This document shows positions 24,361 to 36,639 of a stretch of DNA of 64,000 bases, one piece after another. The notes under the pieces were generated by a model that saw only the letters and a list, made by a program, of their open reading frames with translations, made no database searches and had not been told where the DNA came from. A program made the translations under genes and the position numbers. The stretch is from Blastomussa wellsi. Lineage: Eukaryota; Cnidaria; Anthozoa; Scleractinia; Plerogyridae. Position 1 is the first letter of the stretch; each line of letters opens with the position of its first letter. The stretch covers positions 16,015,824 to 16,079,823 of the forward strand of contig OX393564.1 in NCBI GenBank assembly GCA_947652115.1, written 5' to 3'.

Positions 24361-25137
24361 GCTCGCTGAATGTCACATACCCTCTGGATTTCAGGTTCTC
24401 AAGCAAAAAATTGCACTAATGAAATAGAATTTAACCCAGCAAGGCCAGCAGTGATCAAATAAACGAAAGAAATTCAAAGGAACGAGGATAAAATACTTTA
24501 TGAATAATCAAACAGGATAGAAGTAGGCCTCTGAGCGAAAATCTGCACAAGCCTTTAATCACACGACTGCTTTTCATTGAATTACCCTTTTCATTTTTAC
24601 GGATGCATAAATTACACAAATAAGAAAAATTGGTCTTCACGGAACAGTATTTGCAACATGGGAATGGGATCAAGGGTAAAAACCGCAGTTATTGTAAAAA
24701 AAATATGTACGCTGTAGACCTGTCTTAGCACATGATAGAACTCAAAAAGCCTTCCAAATTTCGATACACTGAGTGCTATAACAGCAGTACAAGGTTCGAT
24801 ATTGCGAGAATACCTTCTTTAGACCTCTTCGATAATTTCGAAAACTATTCGATTCAGAACAACAAAATTTAAGCTCTCTCTCTCTCTTGAAAAGTCTCTC
24901 AATATCAGTCACAGAAGACGAACAGCTGCAAACAAACTGACGTCACAGGTTGGCTTTTCGCAATAATTCGGACCCAGTCCTTTGGACATTTTTGAAAGCA
25001 GTTTTAGCCAACTTTCAGCGCTTATAAAATCGACAATTTTTATCGTAGAATTCCTAAACTTTGGAATTGTGCATTTCAAAGAGCGAACTTTCAAATTATG
25101 CAGAAAAAATTTCGCTTCACAGGCACTTTAAAGTTCC

Positions 25138-25339
25138 CACATTGATTTTTTGTTCATTTTTTGACAATCTGCCGAGAATTGTAAATAAAATCAATTCATG
25201 GAAAAAAAGTAGGGGTCACCGACCATTTAAGAGAGTAAACTACCAGCAAAGCTACGAAACGGCTTCTGGCCCTTTGTTTTTCGTCAGCGCGCGCGCTCGA
25301 TGGATGACGTGGCGTGACGAATTCCGTGCGCAGTAACGA

Positions 25340-25368
<29 letters not shown>
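25138..25368 (+). repeat. Interspersed repeat copy (inverted copies at 54104-54349 and 53655-53745)
   Basis: This copy includes TTTTTTGTTCATTTTTTGAC, GGTCACCGACCATTTAAGAG, GATGACGTGGCGTGACG and CAATTAGCGCGAACGTCCTT. The same blocks, inverted, lie at 54104-54349, and a partial inverted copy (ATGATCGGTGACCCC) at 53655. It abuts the LINE tail at 25371. Confidence 0.75.
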
Positions 25369-25370
<2 letters not shown>

Positions 25371-25372
<2 letters not shown>

Positions 25373-25731
25373 TTATGCAGTTGTAGTGTGGGGAAATACT
25401 TATCCATCAGACTTAAACAAGTTATGTTCCATTCAGAATAAATGCATTTGCTGTATGTTTTTTGCTGATAGTAGAGCGTCATCCCAAGTTTTCTATAAAC
25501 TTTTTGACATTCTTAAATTTGATAACGTTGTTAAACTGAGTACATGTGTACTCGTGCATAAAATATTTAACAAGTCCTTCACTAGTGTTTTACGATTCTC
25601 TCCGAACAGTCTCTAGCTTACACAAGTATAACACCAGATACGCCTCCAACTTTCATCGACCAAAAGGAAGGACCAACACTAGTAAATTTACCTTTGTATG
25701 CAACAAACTTGAAACGAATCTATACAAGTAG
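25371..25731 (+). pseudogene. LINE (CR1/L2-like) reverse transcriptase C-terminal fragment
   Basis: The frame begins at NYAVVVWGNTYPSDLNKL, a pattern of the C-terminal part of non-LTR RT proteins, and continues with IQNKCICCMFF. A frameshift near 25575-25600 moves the tail to another frame, which ends at 25731 with YNTRYASNF before it. The 5' part of the element is absent, replaced by an interspersed repeat. A 5'-truncated dead copy is the simplest reading. Confidence 0.65.
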
Positions 25732-26040
25732 CTTTGTAATCATATCTAATATAGTATATAGTAATCTTTAATGTAACATCCCCATCCCATTTTCATTTCT
25801 TGCTTTGTGAATTAGTTTAGTCTTAATTATTATTTGTTTCCTTCGTTCCTTTCTTTATTTGTAAATAAGCAGCAGCCAACTCGAAAGCTTTGCGACTTTG
25901 GCTGTTGCGCACTGATTCAAATTGTATATAGTTACATAATTTCTATCATTTTGTTTTCTATGCTTTCTTTTGTGTTACCTCTCTTTTGTATCTGAATAGT
26001 TTAAACAAAGATTTGTTGTTCTTTTGTTTCATTTGAGAAG

Positions 26041-26185
26041 ACATGTCAAAAACCTGAGCTTTGTTCTTCATCACGGGTTCAAACACCTCGAAACAATAAA
26101 AGCACTCGTTCTTCGGCCTCATGCTTTCATCTGCTTCTCGGTGTTTGGAACCCGTGATGAAGCACTCGCCCTCGTTTTTGACATA
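26041..26185. repeat. Foldback element, 145 bp
   Basis: ATGTCAAAAAC pairs with GTTTTTGACAT outside, and CTTCATCACGGGTTCAAACA with its near-inverse GTGTTTGGAACCCGTGATGA inside. It is the same family as 1229-1332. Confidence 0.7.
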
Positions 26186-26872
26186 TTAGAAGAAACATTT
26201 TGCTAAACACTGAGCAAGCATACTATTATCAACTTTAGGATCAAGTGCTCGCCAAATGATCGCATCCTGCAATTTTACATTCGACAAAAACGTGTGCAAA
26301 AGAAAATGCATGCTGCCATGAAATGAAATACATGCGCTATGCTTTTACACATTTGATTTATTTTTACAAAACATCAAAGTTACCTCAGACGGCAAACCTT
26401 AGCTGATTTGTGCAGCCATGAATGGACAATTTACTATTTGATCAAATAGAGCGGTTTTCACTTCTGAGTCCGGGAAGTAACTCGTTTGCGTTGGTTTTGC
26501 ATCATTTCGCGTGGTGATTGGTTTACAAAGCTCACGCTACTTTTTCAGCCAAAAGGAGTAAAACCAAAACCAATCGTGACTCGCACAGGCACGTTTTCCG
26601 CGCTTTCTGTCGCCAGGTGGAATTACGTCGAATTTTGATCGATTGGACTGTCTCTGTCTATTGTGACTGGCCAAAGTAATTACTTTGGTGTTGGTGTTAC
26701 GACACTCAATTGGAACATGCTCAAAGACTATGGACAAAGACATTAGGGCTTTCCGATTTAGCGGAAAATCTGTGGAAGTGGAAGTTATTATTTTCTAAAA
26801 ATTTATAGAAGAATAGAGGGGGTAAGTTTCTAAAGAAACTGTAGTGCTGCGTCGGTTTGAAGTATAACAAGA

Positions 26873-26935
26873 TAATTTGGTTTTATCAACTTGGTTGATA
26901 ATGTGAATTGGCCACCTTTAAAGAGATACGAGAGT
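26873..26935 (-). repeat. Penelope-like terminal-repeat fragment
   Basis: GGTTTTATCAACTTGGTTGA followed by TAATGTGAATTGGCCACC closely matches 54004-54046, where the sequence runs on into a degenerate hammerhead. The hammerhead part is absent here. Confidence 0.45.
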
Positions 26936-27950
26936 CGCGTTGACTCACTTTTTACGAAAATTGATTTTATAATAAAGAGTATTTACTTGACGTCATGGCT
27001 CTTATTAATCTTCACACTGTTTTGTTGGATTTTGCAAAGTGTGCCAATGTCTAAGAAGTAGGTGCCAAATTTTCACACCCATCGGTGTGGTATGTAATGA
27101 GAAAACACAAACGTTTTATCCACGTGTGACAAGGACGTGACAGCACTCCATAGCTTGTTGCACAAGGCTTTTGCTTTTATTACGGTCGAATTCATTAAAA
27201 TTGCGTAAAACTCACATGTCACACAATTCCTTAATTATTTCTTCTTCATACGTTGAAAAATGACAATTTTTAACATATTTTACACTATTAGTTTTGCAGG
27301 TTAATACTTTTGGTTCGTATATGGGATGCCTGAATATCCACAACTACCACCCACTTTTCTGCTGTATACCTGTTGGCACTGATTTCTTCGCTATTCTTAG
27401 CAAAAAAGGTCCTCAATTTGAGTAAAGCTGCCCCCAGAACTGTTTCCTCTGCCGATCATTTTTATCTCTGTGTATCAACTGCATGTTCTAGCTCATATGT
27501 TTCATATTTGCAAGTACTGTTGCAGTTCAATTCGTAAGAAAACTATTTGTTCGATATTTGTCTTGCATTTATCAAAGACAACTATGTAAACATGTCTTGC
27601 ATTTGTCGTCTTCACAATTAGGATAAATATAACATCAGATTTGCTCATATTTGTCTTAAAGACAAATATGATCAAATCCATTCATCCAGTGAGTGGGAGT
27701 GACATTCATTAAGTAAATTTTAAAAAATACCCAAATTTATAATTTACATTATCGTGTGCAAATTCATGTACCGGTGAGTTGTTAAATTCAGTATTAAGGG
27801 AGCGGAAAATTGGCCTCAATGGGAAAGCCCTATTGCCTTCATCGTCTTAGGGCGCTAATTTTTAAATTGTTTGCTGGCAGTAATTTTACTGTCCCATGAC
27901 AACACTGCTTTTCGCATTGACATTCGCTTATCGTTTAGTAACATGCGTGC

Positions 27951-28141
27951 ACAATGCATTCTCTACTTGCACAATACCATGATACACCGCTTCTACCCCC
28001 CCAAAAAATTTGCATAGGCATTGTTTTAGATTTCCCTTGGGACATCTTCATGTCCCAGAAGAAATTGCAAACAATGATTATGCAAAATTTTGGGGAGTAA
28101 AAGAGGTGTATTATGGGACTTGTGCAAGTAGAGAATTGCAG
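27951..28141. repeat. Foldback MITE, about 190 bp
   Basis: The arms pair from ATTCTCTACTTGCACAA / TTGTGCAAGTAGAGAAT outward, through TACACC / GGTGTA and TTTGCATAGGCATTGTTT-type sequence, to a hairpin centre at GGGACATCTTCATGTCCC. No coding capacity. Confidence 0.8.
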
Positions 28142-28779
28142 TGTCTGCCATTAGTTACGGATGGGTGTACAAAAATTGGATTGTTAAATACCATTTTACC
28201 ATAACTGCAGAAATTCTCATTGGCTTAAAATTCAACACCGGCAAACTGTACGTTTACAGTCTTTGGTGCTGTTGGTTCCCAGAAATAAGCAACAAATTGC
28301 ATCCAAAGGGGCTTCTCCTCCATCGTTTTCAAGATGAATATGGATCGGGATTGAATTAATTTGTGAAGGGAAAACTCCAAAGTTTGACGTCAAACTCGTT
28401 GAATGGTATCGTTTATTTTTGCCGTGTTCTGCCGAGGCACCGCGAGTGGATTGAACTTTGTATTAATTCATCTGGTTTTCGAGAATTTCTGAATGGAATA
28501 AAGGTTGGTTGTTAAAATTCTGGGAAAAATTTCCGCACAGCCCCATACATTTATTATGCATGCTGAATGCTTAATTATGCATGCGCTTTATTGTCTTTTT
28601 AAACAATAGATATCCCCTAAGGATTTGAATACATACATCGTTAATTGCTACTTACAGTTTGAATAAAAATGGTCTTCTCTGCTCTCTCTTTCACTTTCCC
28701 CTTCTCCCTTTTTCTTCTTCTTATTTCCTTCTTCTCTACTCCGCATTTCTCTGTCCAGATTCCCCTCGAATATTCCTTC

Positions 28780-28892
28780 TTTTTTCTTTTTTTTTTTTTT
28801 GACCACAGCAAGCCTCGAACCCCCGGCCTTCACCTACCTTCAATACCGTTGTTGGATTACCAGTCCATCATCTATACCACTACACCACGAGG
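28780..28892 (-). repeat. tRNA-derived SINE with A-rich tail
   Basis: On the minus strand the head carries an A-box-like TGGTGTAGTGGTATAGATG and a B box GGGTTCGAGGC, then TTGCTGTGGTC and a poly-A run (poly-T at 28781-28800). The internal Pol III promoter layout is kept. The extra bases between the boxes and the tail argue against a working tRNA gene. Confidence 0.6.
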
Positions 28893-29375
28893 TTCAGTTG
28901 GAAAATGGAGGTTAAAAATTAAATTTTATTTCTTCGTTACTTTTGTAGACAAAGAGAAATTTGCATTACAATCCTTTATTCTCTTATTTGATAATTCCAG
29001 CATGAAAACATGCAGAATATTACATTTCCATTGGCTCCCTTGCCAAATAAATGGAAGTGTTTGCATTTCTCACCCTCTCGATCATTTTCTCGAATGTACT
29101 AGTAGTGCAACCACAAATTTTCAACCAACCTATATTTTGCTTCATTTTTCTACGTTATCTTCTGTTTTCTTGTTGCGTCCATTCTTCGTCAATTTGTCGT
29201 CGTTTCCCGTTTCCTGTGTACTGTTATGTCGTTGACGTCCATAAATCTGTTCAAGCTGTTCTACATAATCTCAGAACACGGCTGGTGCATACAGTGGTAC
29301 GAAGAACACAACCTGCTCGCGTTGTCCACGAGAAGCCTGAAATAATACTATTTCGTAGAGAGCAGGGATAAAGAT

Positions 29376-29680
29376 ACTCTCTTGCCCACCATTTGCGCTC
29401 AAATATTGCCTGGAACACGCGTGATGACCGACATGTGTAAAGCTTACGATTGCCTCAATGACGAGGGCTATAGTCGCCTCATAGTTGACCACAGCCTAAA
29501 CTTAATAGACCCAGACAAAGGTGCGCACACACAGTGCATTGAAAATACATGGTGGGGAATAAAGATCTCTTCGAAAGCTACCTAAAGGAGTGGTTGTGGC
29601 GTAAGCACTATGAAGAGTATCCTTTTGGTAACATAATCAAGCATATCGCCGATCTTTATGAAGTCCGCAAGGACGCATAA
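29376..29680 (+). pseudogene. Merlin-like (ISXO2/IS1595 superfamily) transposase, 3' fragment
   Basis: The frame contains ILPGTRVMTDMCKAYDCLND, the DDE-type segment with an Asp before a K-A-Y motif, then DHSLNLIDPDKGAHTQCIEN and TWWGIK, where the Glu of IEN would be the third acidic residue. A frame change near 29555-29565 leads to the tail LFESYLKEWLWRKHYEEYPF, ending at TAA 29678-29680. The N-terminal half and the terminal inverted repeats are not found. The family is from the DDE layout (established for Merlin); this copy is dead. Confidence 0.6.
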
Positions 29681-29718
29681 GAGTTGAAAGTACTACTGTA
29701 TGCATCGTTCGTGATCTG

Positions 29719-29774
29719 CTGACTGACTGACTGACTGATTGATTGATTAATGGTTGATTGATTGATTGATTGAT
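29719..29774. repeat. (GACT)n/(GATT)n tetranucleotide microsatellite
   Basis: Consecutive CTGA units change to TTGA units over about 55 bp. Confidence 0.85.
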
Positions 29775-30899
29775 GGTGGATGGATTTATTTCGCTGAGAG
29801 CTCCGACTACGAATACGTACAGGAATTAGACCTGTCTTCTCTACTCTACTCTCTACTCTCTAATCAAAACAACGGAAAACAACGACAAAAGACAACGAGA
29901 AAGGTAAGCAAAACATTTATTCTTTATTTTGTATCATTAAATAAAATACTTGATGACCCAAACAACATTTGAAAGCTAACCCCAAGGCCTAAATCACTAT
30001 TTTAAACCATTTCTACACGCGTATTTAATTTTAAAAATCGTGAAATCGCCCAAAAATTTAACATTTCCTTTTGATTTTCAGTATTTTAGAAGCTAAATTT
30101 TAAAAATTTTCTAAGTCTAAATTTATTTAACCTATTTTTCACGCGATTCAAGACAAATTTTGTTAAATTTTTCTAAGTTTAAAACTATTTTGGACTTAGA
30201 AAAAAAATGAAAAGTTAGTCGAACAAAGAAATGACTCAAACAAAGAGCGTAAGCCCCAAAGGGTCTCTATTGTTCCGCTATTGTTTTCAATAAACAAAGA
30301 ACTGCATGCATAATAAATGTATGGGGCTGTGCGGAAATCTTGCCAAATTCTGTTTCTATATTTTGGTTTTGAGTTACTTTATGCAATTTGAAGTTTGTGG
30401 CTCTGTAAGTTTCGAATCGGTTCGCTCGCACTTTTACTTCGTGAAAGCAAGTCTTCGCGTAATCATTTGTTTTGGCCGCGGCGGCCTCGTGAGCTGTACA
30501 CAAATTTGACAATGTGATGAAGAAATTCGTGGTCGATTACAGGGCGTACCACAACAAGCTCACGTCTACTTGTTAAATAACTAATAACCAATTTGTTTTT
30601 ATTTTAATATTAAACCCTCTAGTGACACAAAAACCTCCCACGTGAAGATATAGCCTTTGAAGTGATATCTTAATGGACTGCTTTAGGATTAATGCTCTTA
30701 GTTATAAAAAGACAAGCATGGATCAACAGAAAACAGTAAAGCCTATATACCAAAGTAATAAACAGTTGTTGTGAAACGAAATAGCGTTCTTTTATGTTCC
30801 AGATAGATAGCTGTTGATGCAATTTGGCAAGAAATTGGCATTAACATTACTTCCCCATCTAATTGGCTCATCATGCGGCTAATTATAATTCAATCAATT

Positions 30900-30905
30900 T
30901 TTATT
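30900..30905 (-). promoter_or_regulatory. Polyadenylation signal AATAAA of acidic paralogue 1
   Basis: AATAAA on the minus strand, about 85 nt downstream of the stop codon at 30990-30992. Position and sequence suit the 3' end of this gene. Confidence 0.5.
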
Positions 30906-30989
30906 GTAAATAAAAAATGTTCATGTCTAGTAGTTTTAAAAATAATGAAATAGGAACAGCTCAGTCAGACCTATTCCTATTTGTTTTTC

Positions 30990-32797
30990 TTATTCTTTGT
31001 AGTAGTAGGCATTGTACATGTAGTCGTCGAATTCTTTGACATAATCAGCATAGGCATCATCTATTTCTGGTTCTTCTGTTTCCTCTCCACTTATTTCACC
31101 GCCTTCCTCTCCACTTTCTTGTGGATCGTCAGTTTCCTCCCCGCTTTCTTCTCCACCTTCCTCTCCACTTTCTCGTGGATCGTCAGTTTCCTCCCCGCTT
31201 TCTTCTCCACCTTCCTCTCCACTTTCTTGTGGATCGTCAGTTTCCTCCCCGCTTTCTTCTCCACCTTCCTCTCCACTTTCTCGTGCATCGTCAGTTTCCT
31301 CCCCGCTTTCTTCTCCACCTTCCTCTCCACTTTCTTGTGTATCGTCAGTTTCCTCCCCGCTTTCTTCTCCACCTTCCTCTCCACTTTCTTGTGGATCTTC
31401 AGTTTCCTCCCCGCTTTCTTCTCCGCCTTCTTCTCCACTCTCCTCCTCATCATCGCCAATTTCCTCCCCACTTTCTCCTCCACTTTCTTCACCGCCTTCC
31501 TCTCCACTCTCCCCCTCGTCATCGTCAGTTTCTTCTCCGCTTTCTTCACCGCCTTCTTCTCCACTTTCCTCATCATCATCGTCAATTTCCTCCCCACTTT
31601 CTTCTCCACCTTCCTCTCCACTTTCCTCATCATCGTCAATTTTCCCTCCACTTATCTCGCCAATTTCTTCTCCACTTTCCTGTGGTTCTTCAGCAAAGTC
31701 TGATGAGTAAAGAATATCACTGATTTTCCAATGTTAAAATCCATTTATCATTAACATTGAGGTACTTTGAAACCATAATGCCTTCAAAATAATTATATGG
31801 GGCTTGGCACACAAGATGTTTTGGTTATTTTTTGTAATGTCGGCATTTGACGTTGAATATCACGTAATCACATCCACCAGCCCGAATGAGCCATCTAGAA
31901 TTATATTATTTTCCATGATTTCAAAAATGCAAGCCTCAATTAAAAAATACTTGCGTAGTTTCCATGTACCTTTGTTAGATCTTTAATATTACACTATCGA
32001 ATCAGAATTATTTTTACAACATCTGGGCAAATTAAACTTGCGTTCCAAAGCAACATCAAGAATCACATCAAAGTGACCCCATTCTTAAAAACCTATGAAA
32101 ACTCAAATAAGCCCAATTATCTCATTTTTGAGTCACGTGAGGAATGTGTGTTCATATTTCTAGATACACATACATGCACATATTTGTATATGCAGGTTAA
32201 TGATCCTTCCAGGAAATATTAACGGATTTTCAATAATTACGCTAAGACTTACCTGTTTCATCAAGGAATCTTTCAAGTTCCAGCAGGCTTAAACCTGTTA
32301 AGTCTGTGTCTGTTTATACAAATATGCATCAATATTTAATAAAAAATACATATACGTATATATGTTGTAGGTTAAATTGATTTTCAGTTTAAATCTGATG
32401 TATTTGCAGCCATGGTAAACCGGCCTGTTTGAACCGGATGATAAAATTTTTACTCATTGTAAAAGCTTTATGTTCCTGGGGTTGAAGCCGGCTGGAAACA
32501 GATTTGACCTGAAAACCAATTGAACTTTTAACATTAATAAAATTCGTTCTGTAATGTAATTTTGAATGTAACGTGTGGAGATCGAATAGACCTTTTTAGC
32601 TATGTTTGTTTGTTGTCCTTTCAAATTCAAACAAAAGCATGAATAATGAATAATTATGAATGGGTAATTTCAAAATGGACAAAGGAGCAATTCTCGAGAC
32701 AGCATCACATGATCTGAAATGGGCAATTTTCAGACTACGAGCCCGAGTTTTCTATGGCGAATAGTCAACGAAGCGCAGCCGAGCTGACTATCGCTCA

Positions 32798-32833
<36 letters not shown>

Positions 32834-35800
32834 GAAACTCTGAAGGGTTACATTCCAAAAGCTACAATTTTAAGTATTTTTTGAGCCAAAAATCGAGAAA
32901 AATCTTGCATTAATTGCAATTAAAGAGCAACGCGCGCGCGATCGTTTTCTATCGGCGAATAGGAAACAGTGGGAGAACCAATCAGATTCACGGATTTCCA
33001 ATAGAACGCAGCTGACTTTCTACTAAAACTCGATAGTGCACGCTAAAGCAGGAACCAATTGTTTTCTAACAACAAGAAAAGCTTTATTTGCATAACCATA
33101 AATATATATAGTATTGCTAAAGCTCACAACTAGAACAAAGTAATAATACCAATAAAGAAATGGTAATTAATATGCAACAGTTGGATTTGAAATTAGATTA
33201 TTACGTAAATCAAAAAATGATAAAATAAACTTCCTCAATTGGGCATTAACACAATTCATTAATTTATTGCTAGCTTCTGTTGGAGGTAATTGCTTGATAT
33301 TTGGTAGGTGATATTCTTTTTTCCTGTAGAATGCGTCCCTAATACATTGCCGTTGGAATTGTACATCAAACCCGCCGCAAAATCTGCGCAGAAAACAGAA
33401 TTTTTCACGAAGCAATTTGTTCACACTATCAGCGTGAGCTATTGGGAGTTTTTACATGCTTACTTATTCTGAAGTTGATTGCGCGTCTCTGCTAGCTGTT
33501 ATAAAATTATTATTTCTGAATTTTTTTGTCACTGCTACTTTTAATCGATTGAGAAAACATTTAAAATCGTTGTATTAATTGCCACAACCAGGGAGCCAAG
33601 AATATCGAAGCAATAAAAATGAGATAGAGGGATTTCAATCGAATAATGCTCATCACAGTCTATAAAAATATAAAATTTTGAAGTATTGAGAACAATATAA
33701 AATCGAACCAATATTTAGCTAATATTGAGCGATGAAAACAAATCGAAGCACTTTTTTTTTTGTTTTTCAACAAGATCGTTTTCAATGTAAAACTAAAAGA
33801 AATGCAGCTCTATAAACCTTGACATAACGCTTTTCAACAAAACTACCACTGAATCAGTGGAACATACTTTGGGTAATTTTGGTTCAGAGCGTGTAAACTT
33901 TTAAGTGGTGAAACCAGGCATCCCTTTTTAAATGAAGTCAGCAGTCACTGTAGTCTGCAGTCAGCTACTTGTGGTGACAAGTGTTTCATTTCCTTGAAGT
34001 TTAAAGAACCTGAACTTTAGCTAACTTTTTAGTTGCACATGTATAGATCATTTTCACGTGACGTCATCGGGTGCTAAAATCCAAGACCAAAGAAATACCA
34101 AAGTTTTTATCCTTATCAGGCATAAGAGGAACTAAATTTATATTCGTTTAAAAATTTTCAGCTCAATAGCATCCTTCTTAGACTTTTCGGGACCAGCGCA
34201 ATTATGGCGGTGCGTGACATAAAGTGTTTATGTTTGTCATAAAAGGTATGCTTATATTGTGATTTTTAGCCATTTGAGAAGTCGAAGTAGTGGGAAAAGT
34301 GTTTATGTAAACGTTTGTCTCTCCATAACAGATTATCATTGGTCTAGATAACTTTAAGTAAGTTCCAGATGTTTACACTACTTTGCACATCTGAGGTGTA
34401 CCAACATGGCGGCTCCATACTGGGCGCTGTAAATTTGGGCAAAACGTTTCGGCGAATATCTTACGTTTGGGGTTACACATAGTCATAAAGCTTGGAGAAA
34501 ATAATTCTTTTGTTATCTGCTATAATATCTTCTTTTTTTCTTTTTCATTGACTGAATGGCATTCGATTTATTTTTTGTTGCGTGACAGGGAAAACGATCT
34601 ATTTTTCTACTGGGTCATATGACCTCAACTGAGTCTTACCTCTTGACATTTGTCTGGAATAGGTTTGCAACGTGACCACCCTTGGGATATATGGGTACAA
34701 CTAATTGTGATGAATTGTTTTCAAACAAATTTCTAGTGAATGTAGAGAGATGCACATGCGTCGTATTTCTAACCAAAAGATTGTTGTTCTCGATTACTCC
34801 GAAAGATGTCAATTCTTGGTTTTCATGTGACGTCATAAAATTCTGAAATCAAAATTCGCTGGGCCTGCTAAATGTTCGTTGCTACTGGGTGCAAGGCTAA
34901 CTAAAAATATGTATTTTCGCACATTTTCAGCTCGATAGTCCCCTTGGTTTTCAAAACAGAGCATCTTGAATATTTCAGTTCTCGGGCGTATGTGACATCA
35001 AGCTGTGAAAGGTGACAAAACTGTTTTGTTAAGAGAAAGCCTATTCTTTCGATTTTCACATCTTTGAACATTTCAGAAATAATAGGTGGTGTTTATGTGT
35101 AAGTATAAAAGCTCATGAGCCAAAAGTAGTCGCTATTAAAGTACAACTGAATTCCAGATGGTTTCGCGTGCATCACGGCGACCATATTTGTGTCCCTCGG
35201 AAGGACAAAAATATAGCGTCTCCATACTAAGCTTTGTAAATTTGCGTGGAACGTTTCGGCAAATAACTCACAAACTGGACACCGCACAGGCCTGAGACTT
35301 GGGGAAAATTTTTATTTGTTTATCATCTACACTCTCTCTAAGCCTCTTAAGTTGAATTTTTTTTAATTTAGTTTTTGATAGCGTGACAATGAAAACCACC
35401 AATACATGAGCACTTAATTTACATCAATAGGGGAGACTGGTTTAATTAGATTGCAACGCGTGTGTTTCACTTTTTGGGCATTATAATCGTCAAATGTGCT
35501 TTATAGTGTGACTTTTTGTCCTTAAAAAAGAGCGTTTCGGCGCGACCAGTTTTCGCCAATGGCGGGACATGCATCCTGGGGCCCTTTTATATCGGGTCAC
35601 GTTTGATTTGTCATGTGTATGGCATGAAATTGTTGTAGTCCCTTAAAAACGCTAGAAGAAACTGTGAGCCTGGAAGAACACCGAAAGAAATGGACCCGAA
35701 CATTTTGTCCTTTGTCGCATTTGCTTCAGGTATATTTGGCCTGAGATCCAAATTGACCTTCAAGTTGATTTTTTACATGAGGAGCGAACTAAATGAAAAT

Positions 35801-36570
35801 ATGACAATGAGCCAATCAAAAATACAACGAGAATCACGATGCGCATTAAATGCTGCTAGTAAACGGCTTTTGTCAGAGAAATAAATTAATTATTTTTTTC
35901 CTTATAAAGACAAGTACAAAGGGCTGCCAAAGAATACTGCCGCTCGTCCACGGCCTCAATTGATTGGAAGTGCGAGACTTTCTGGTGAATGGAAATGATG
36001 GCCCTTAAGAAATGGGTGCGCCGGCGGCTTGTGGAAACCAATTACTTCACACGCTATCATACCCCGAAGCAGTATTAGAACGCTTTTCAGCATAAACAAT
36101 TGCGTTCACGTTCTGTTTTCCTCTGAATATTATCGTATAAAATATATCAGTCTTGGGGCCTTAATATATATATCGACAATTCGCAAATCTATTTCAGGCT
36201 TCGATAACTTAATCACTGGGAAAATTGAGAGGTATATACTGTAGCTTGTACATCGGGAGCCCAACCCCTCCCTGATTATAATTATATAATGAAAAGTTAG
36301 TATACGAAATATAAAAAAAATTATTCTTAAATATTTAAAATGTTTTCAGGTTATAATCATGATCAAAAGAGGCCTACATTATGTTTATCTTGTTCCTATT
36401 TTAATAAAATTTTAATTCTGTCATGCCGAAATTTTATGTTGTGTCTTCCGTAAAATGTCATGTTAAAGTCAAATCAGTTCTTACTTACGTCCTTTTCGTG
36501 GCAAAGGTACTCCCGATAGTTGTCCCGCTAGTGCCACAAGGCAAAGAAAAAGCGCGGTTTTTGACATCAT
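30990..36570 (-). CDS. Secreted acidic repeat protein, paralogue 1 (three coding exons)
   Basis: The coding exons are 36489-36570, 32253-32309 and 30990-31699, and the predicted product is 282 residues. Exon 1 (82 nt) encodes a signal peptide ending ALAGQLSG and a mature start VPLPRKG, followed by a GTAAGT donor. Exon 2 (57 nt) is symmetric, phase 1 on both sides, and encodes a Leu/Glu-rich segment containing LLELERFLDET. Exon 3 follows a CAG acceptor and encodes about ten units of 18 residues of the form EESGEETDDPQESGEEGG, whose middle drifts to DDDEE, and ends with a Tyr-rich tail, DYMYNAYYYKE. All three phases agree and give one uninterrupted frame. Nearly every Ser sits in S-G-E, the form recognised by Fam20C-type secretory kinases (known for that kinase family; its use here is inferred). 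The likely role is an extracellular calcium-binding or matrix protein. I do not recognise a named orthologue. Confidence 0.8.
31090..31690 (-). repeat. 54-nt coding minisatellite inside acidic paralogue 1
   Basis: The last exon of paralogue 1 is a tandem array with a 54-nt period (18 residues). The units nearest the 3' end of the coding sequence differ by only a few bases, often at the P-Q, P-R, A-R or T-Q pair. The units nearest the 5' end of the exon are more diverged. This points to recent expansion at one end by unequal exchange or slippage. The other five frames also stay open here, which is a by-product of the repeat and not evidence of extra genes. Confidence 0.85.
32724..32825. repeat. 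Foldback element, 102 bp, inside intron 1 of acidic paralogue 1
   Basis: AGACTACGAGCCCGAGTTTT pairs with AAAACGAGGGCGAGTAGTCT and ATAGTCA with TGACTAT. The loop is about 18 bp. It lies between the 57-nt exon and the first exon. Confidence 0.75.
34052..35400. repeat. Two diverged copies of one dispersed repeat in tandem
   Basis: Both copies (from about 34052 and about 34823) begin with a CA(C/T)GTGACGTCAT block. They continue with ATTTTCAGCTC(A/G)ATAG, CCATACT..GCT(G/T)TGTAAATTTG, CGTTTCGGC and CTTGG(A/G)GAAAAT. A third, partial copy starts at about 63052. All lie in introns or intergenic DNA. Confidence 0.55.
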
Positions 36571-36626
36571 CTCCGAGCTCAATCCTTCTTCTGTAACGGC
36601 ACTTTGGATAATGATTATTGCCGATC

Positions 36627-36634
36627 AATTTATG
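36627..36634 (-). promoter_or_regulatory. TATA-like box, acidic paralogue 1
   Basis: CATAAATT on the minus strand, 57-64 bp upstream of the ATG at 36570 and followed by GATCGG. Paralogue 3 has TATAAATT followed by GCTCCGG at a similar distance, which suggests a shared core promoter. The leading C makes this the weakest of the three. Confidence 0.35.
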
Positions 36635-36639
36635 GTCGA

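Noticed and set aside
28648..28833. Lys/Glu-rich minus-strand frame as a fifth acidic paralogue
   Set aside because: It contains the A-tail of a SINE and a pyrimidine-rich stretch, has no SGEE repeats and no linked signal-peptide exon.
29719..29774. CRISPR-like or regulatory tandem array
   Set aside because: Simple 4-bp microsatellite without spacers; the sequence is eukaryotic.
30981..31723. Plus-strand 240- and 200-codon frames and a minus-strand Lys/Arg-rich 186-codon frame
   Set aside because: They are shadow frames of the 54-nt coding repeat. Only the Glu/Ser/Gly minus frame joins in phase to upstream exons with a signal peptide.
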